6,696 nucleotides of DNA. Source: Chloroflexota bacterium. GTDB taxonomy: Bacteria > Chloroflexota > Anaerolineae > Anaerolineales > DRMV01. The stretch is taken from positions 1 to 6,696 of the forward strand of contig JAADEP010000139.1 in the NCBI GenBank assembly GCA_013153335.1. Direction: 5' to 3'. Below are positions 5,991 to 6,696 of this stretch, in pieces. The notes under the pieces were generated by a model, which saw nothing but the letters and a program-made list of their open reading frames with translations, did no database searches and had not been told where the DNA came from. The position numbers and the translations under genes were made by a program. Numbering within the stretch: the first letter of the stretch is position 1; each line of letters opens with the position of its first letter.

Positions 5991-6696
5991 TCACCCGCCC
6001 GACCACGTGCACACGACGGGAAGCTGTTCCCAAACGGCCTCGATGGTATTCCATTGCTCGGGCGGGGCATAGCCAAAGACCACAAACAGGTCGCCCGAAC
6101 GATATTCCTGGACAAGGATCCGTGCGTGCCAAGGCTTCGACGCGTTGGGCACAGGCAGCTCGAAATCCGTCTGGATCGAAGGCCGCCCTCGGATGGAGAC
6201 GATCTGGGGCTCTCCCTCGCCCCAAGGGGGCTCTTCGAGCCAGAAATCCCACATCCGCGAGAGCACGAAGTCCAAGGCCTCCCAGAAGTCATCCTCATTG
6301 AGGCTCATGTTGGGGTCACGAGGCAGGTGTGCGAGGATCACCCGCGGGCCGGAGAACATGGCCATCGGGGCCGCCTCTTCGGTCCAGGCAGTATCCTCGG
6401 GCTCGGGCGGGGTGGGCGTGGGCAACGGCGTGGGAATGCGAGCCCGAACCTCGGGTGGAACGTCCGCGTTCTCGTCTGGGTATAACACCACCGCGGGAGT
6501 GCCGTACTCGGTCGTGAAGATGTTCACCGCCCAACCGGCCGGCGGCTGGCATTGGACCCGTTGCGCGGACGCCGCGCCGCTTTCGCCCGCTCCCCCAGAT
6601 GCGGGTGTGGGGATCGGCGGCCCCTGGACCGGGGCCTGGATCCCCAGGCCCGGTCCAGGCGTTTCTTGCGCTTTGCGACAGCCGGCCATTACGAAA
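5991..6696 (-). CDS. Putative lipoprotein of unknown function, 5' end cut by the window
   Basis: The frame is open to the window edge. Reading inward it begins F-V-M-A-G-C-R-K, so the ATG at 6689 is probably internal: MAGC looks like a lipobox, with the lipidated cysteine fourth in the visible MAGC, and the signal peptide lies outside the window. Numbering from that Met, residues 8-43 are a Pro/Gly/Ala/Ser linker. A globular start follows at 44-80 (VQCQPPAGWAVNIF), then a second Pro/Thr linker (85-98, IPTPLPTPTPPEPE). A folded region (107-232) ends in VVFGYAPPEQWNTIEAVWEQ and VVCTW. Cys47 and Cys227 could form a disulfide. The closing pattern resembles small PsbP-like lipoproteins seen in related bacteria, but I cannot assign a family. 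It would sit on the outer face of the cytoplasmic membrane. Confidence 0.75.
   Translation of the reverse strand, partial: FVMAGCRKAQETPGPGLGIQAPVQGPPIPTPASGGAGESGAASAQRVQCQPPAGWAVNIFTTEYGTPAVVLYPDENADVPPEVRARIPTPLPTPTPPEPEDTAWTEEAAPMAMFSGPRVILAHLPRDPNMSLNEDDFWEALDFVLSRMWDFWLEEPPWGEGEPQIVSIRGRPSIQTDFELPVPNASKPWHARILVQEYRSGDLFVVFGYAPPEQWNTIEAVWEQLPVVCTWSGG
6623..6659. repeat. Near-perfect inverted repeat inside the lipoprotein linker
   Basis: Left arm 6623-6639 and right arm 6644-6659 pair over 16 bp with one bulged G and a four-base ATCC loop (6640-6643). The core arms are CCTGGACCGGG and CCCGGTCCAGG. It encodes part of the Pro/Gly linker (PGPGLGIQAPVQGP), where protein constraint is low. 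In the mRNA it would form a strong hairpin shortly after the signal-peptide codons. Confidence 0.6.

Noticed and set aside
5605..6252. A 215-residue - strand open frame spanning the NYN start, the spacer and the lipoprotein end
   Set aside because: It overlaps two better-supported genes in other frames and its composition changes abruptly along its length; no domain or ribosome site supports it.
1..6696. CRISPR array, insertion sequence, phage or toxin-antitoxin island
   Set aside because: No spaced direct repeats, transposase or integrase motifs, terminal repeats or tRNA attachment sites were seen; the NYN protein alone is not evidence of a toxin system.

Overview
The window is a GC-rich, densely coded stretch of bacterial chromosome. 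It holds seven recognisable protein genes: five on the + strand, then two on the - strand converging on them. Protein style (a proline/threonine-linker lipoprotein, a NYN/DUF88 protein, a long variant class II aldolase, an M19 dipeptidase) suggests a Chloroflexota-like bacterium, perhaps a thermophilic Anaerolineae relative. That is an impression from sequence style; there is no rRNA or other marker to prove it. I see no mobile element, CRISPR array, tRNA or rRNA.

Layout. Bases 1-141 are upstream flank plus a well-formed promoter whose predicted start point falls on the ATG at 142, so the first gene is probably leaderless. That gene (142-753) is a winged-helix regulator with a C-terminal C-X12-C-X26-C cysteine set, reminiscent of SufR-type Fe-S sensors. 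An extended -10 promoter (759-767) and a strong ribosome site lead into an unusually long class II (metal-dependent) aldolase (814-2229). A perfect GC-rich hairpin without a T-tract lies between the aldolase and a Nudix hydrolase (2275-2775). The Nudix gene is followed with almost no gaps by a three-helix small membrane protein (2779-3096), an M19 membrane-dipeptidase-family peptidase (3100-4215) and a class I SAM methyltransferase (4212-5063, ATGA overlap). These last four look like one translationally coupled operon, possibly also reached by readthrough from the aldolase.

A long perfect inverted repeat (5084-5126) sits between the converging transcription units and probably acts as a bidirectional terminator. 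Beyond it on the - strand are a NYN-domain predicted RNase (5159-5713), a roughly 275-base non-coding stretch with an AT-rich promoter-like patch and several possible hairpins, and a lipoprotein of unknown function (5991 to the right edge). The lipoprotein signal peptide is cut by the window end.

Functionally the + strand block combines sugar-phosphate metabolism (aldolase), nucleotide clean-up (Nudix), dipeptide hydrolysis (M19) and an orphan methyltransferase. No obvious single pathway joins them. The most interesting threads are the putative redox/Fe-S-sensing regulator beside the aldolase, the enlarged aldolase itself, and the possibly structured leader ahead of the NYN gene. I did not find a clearly new multi-gene system.
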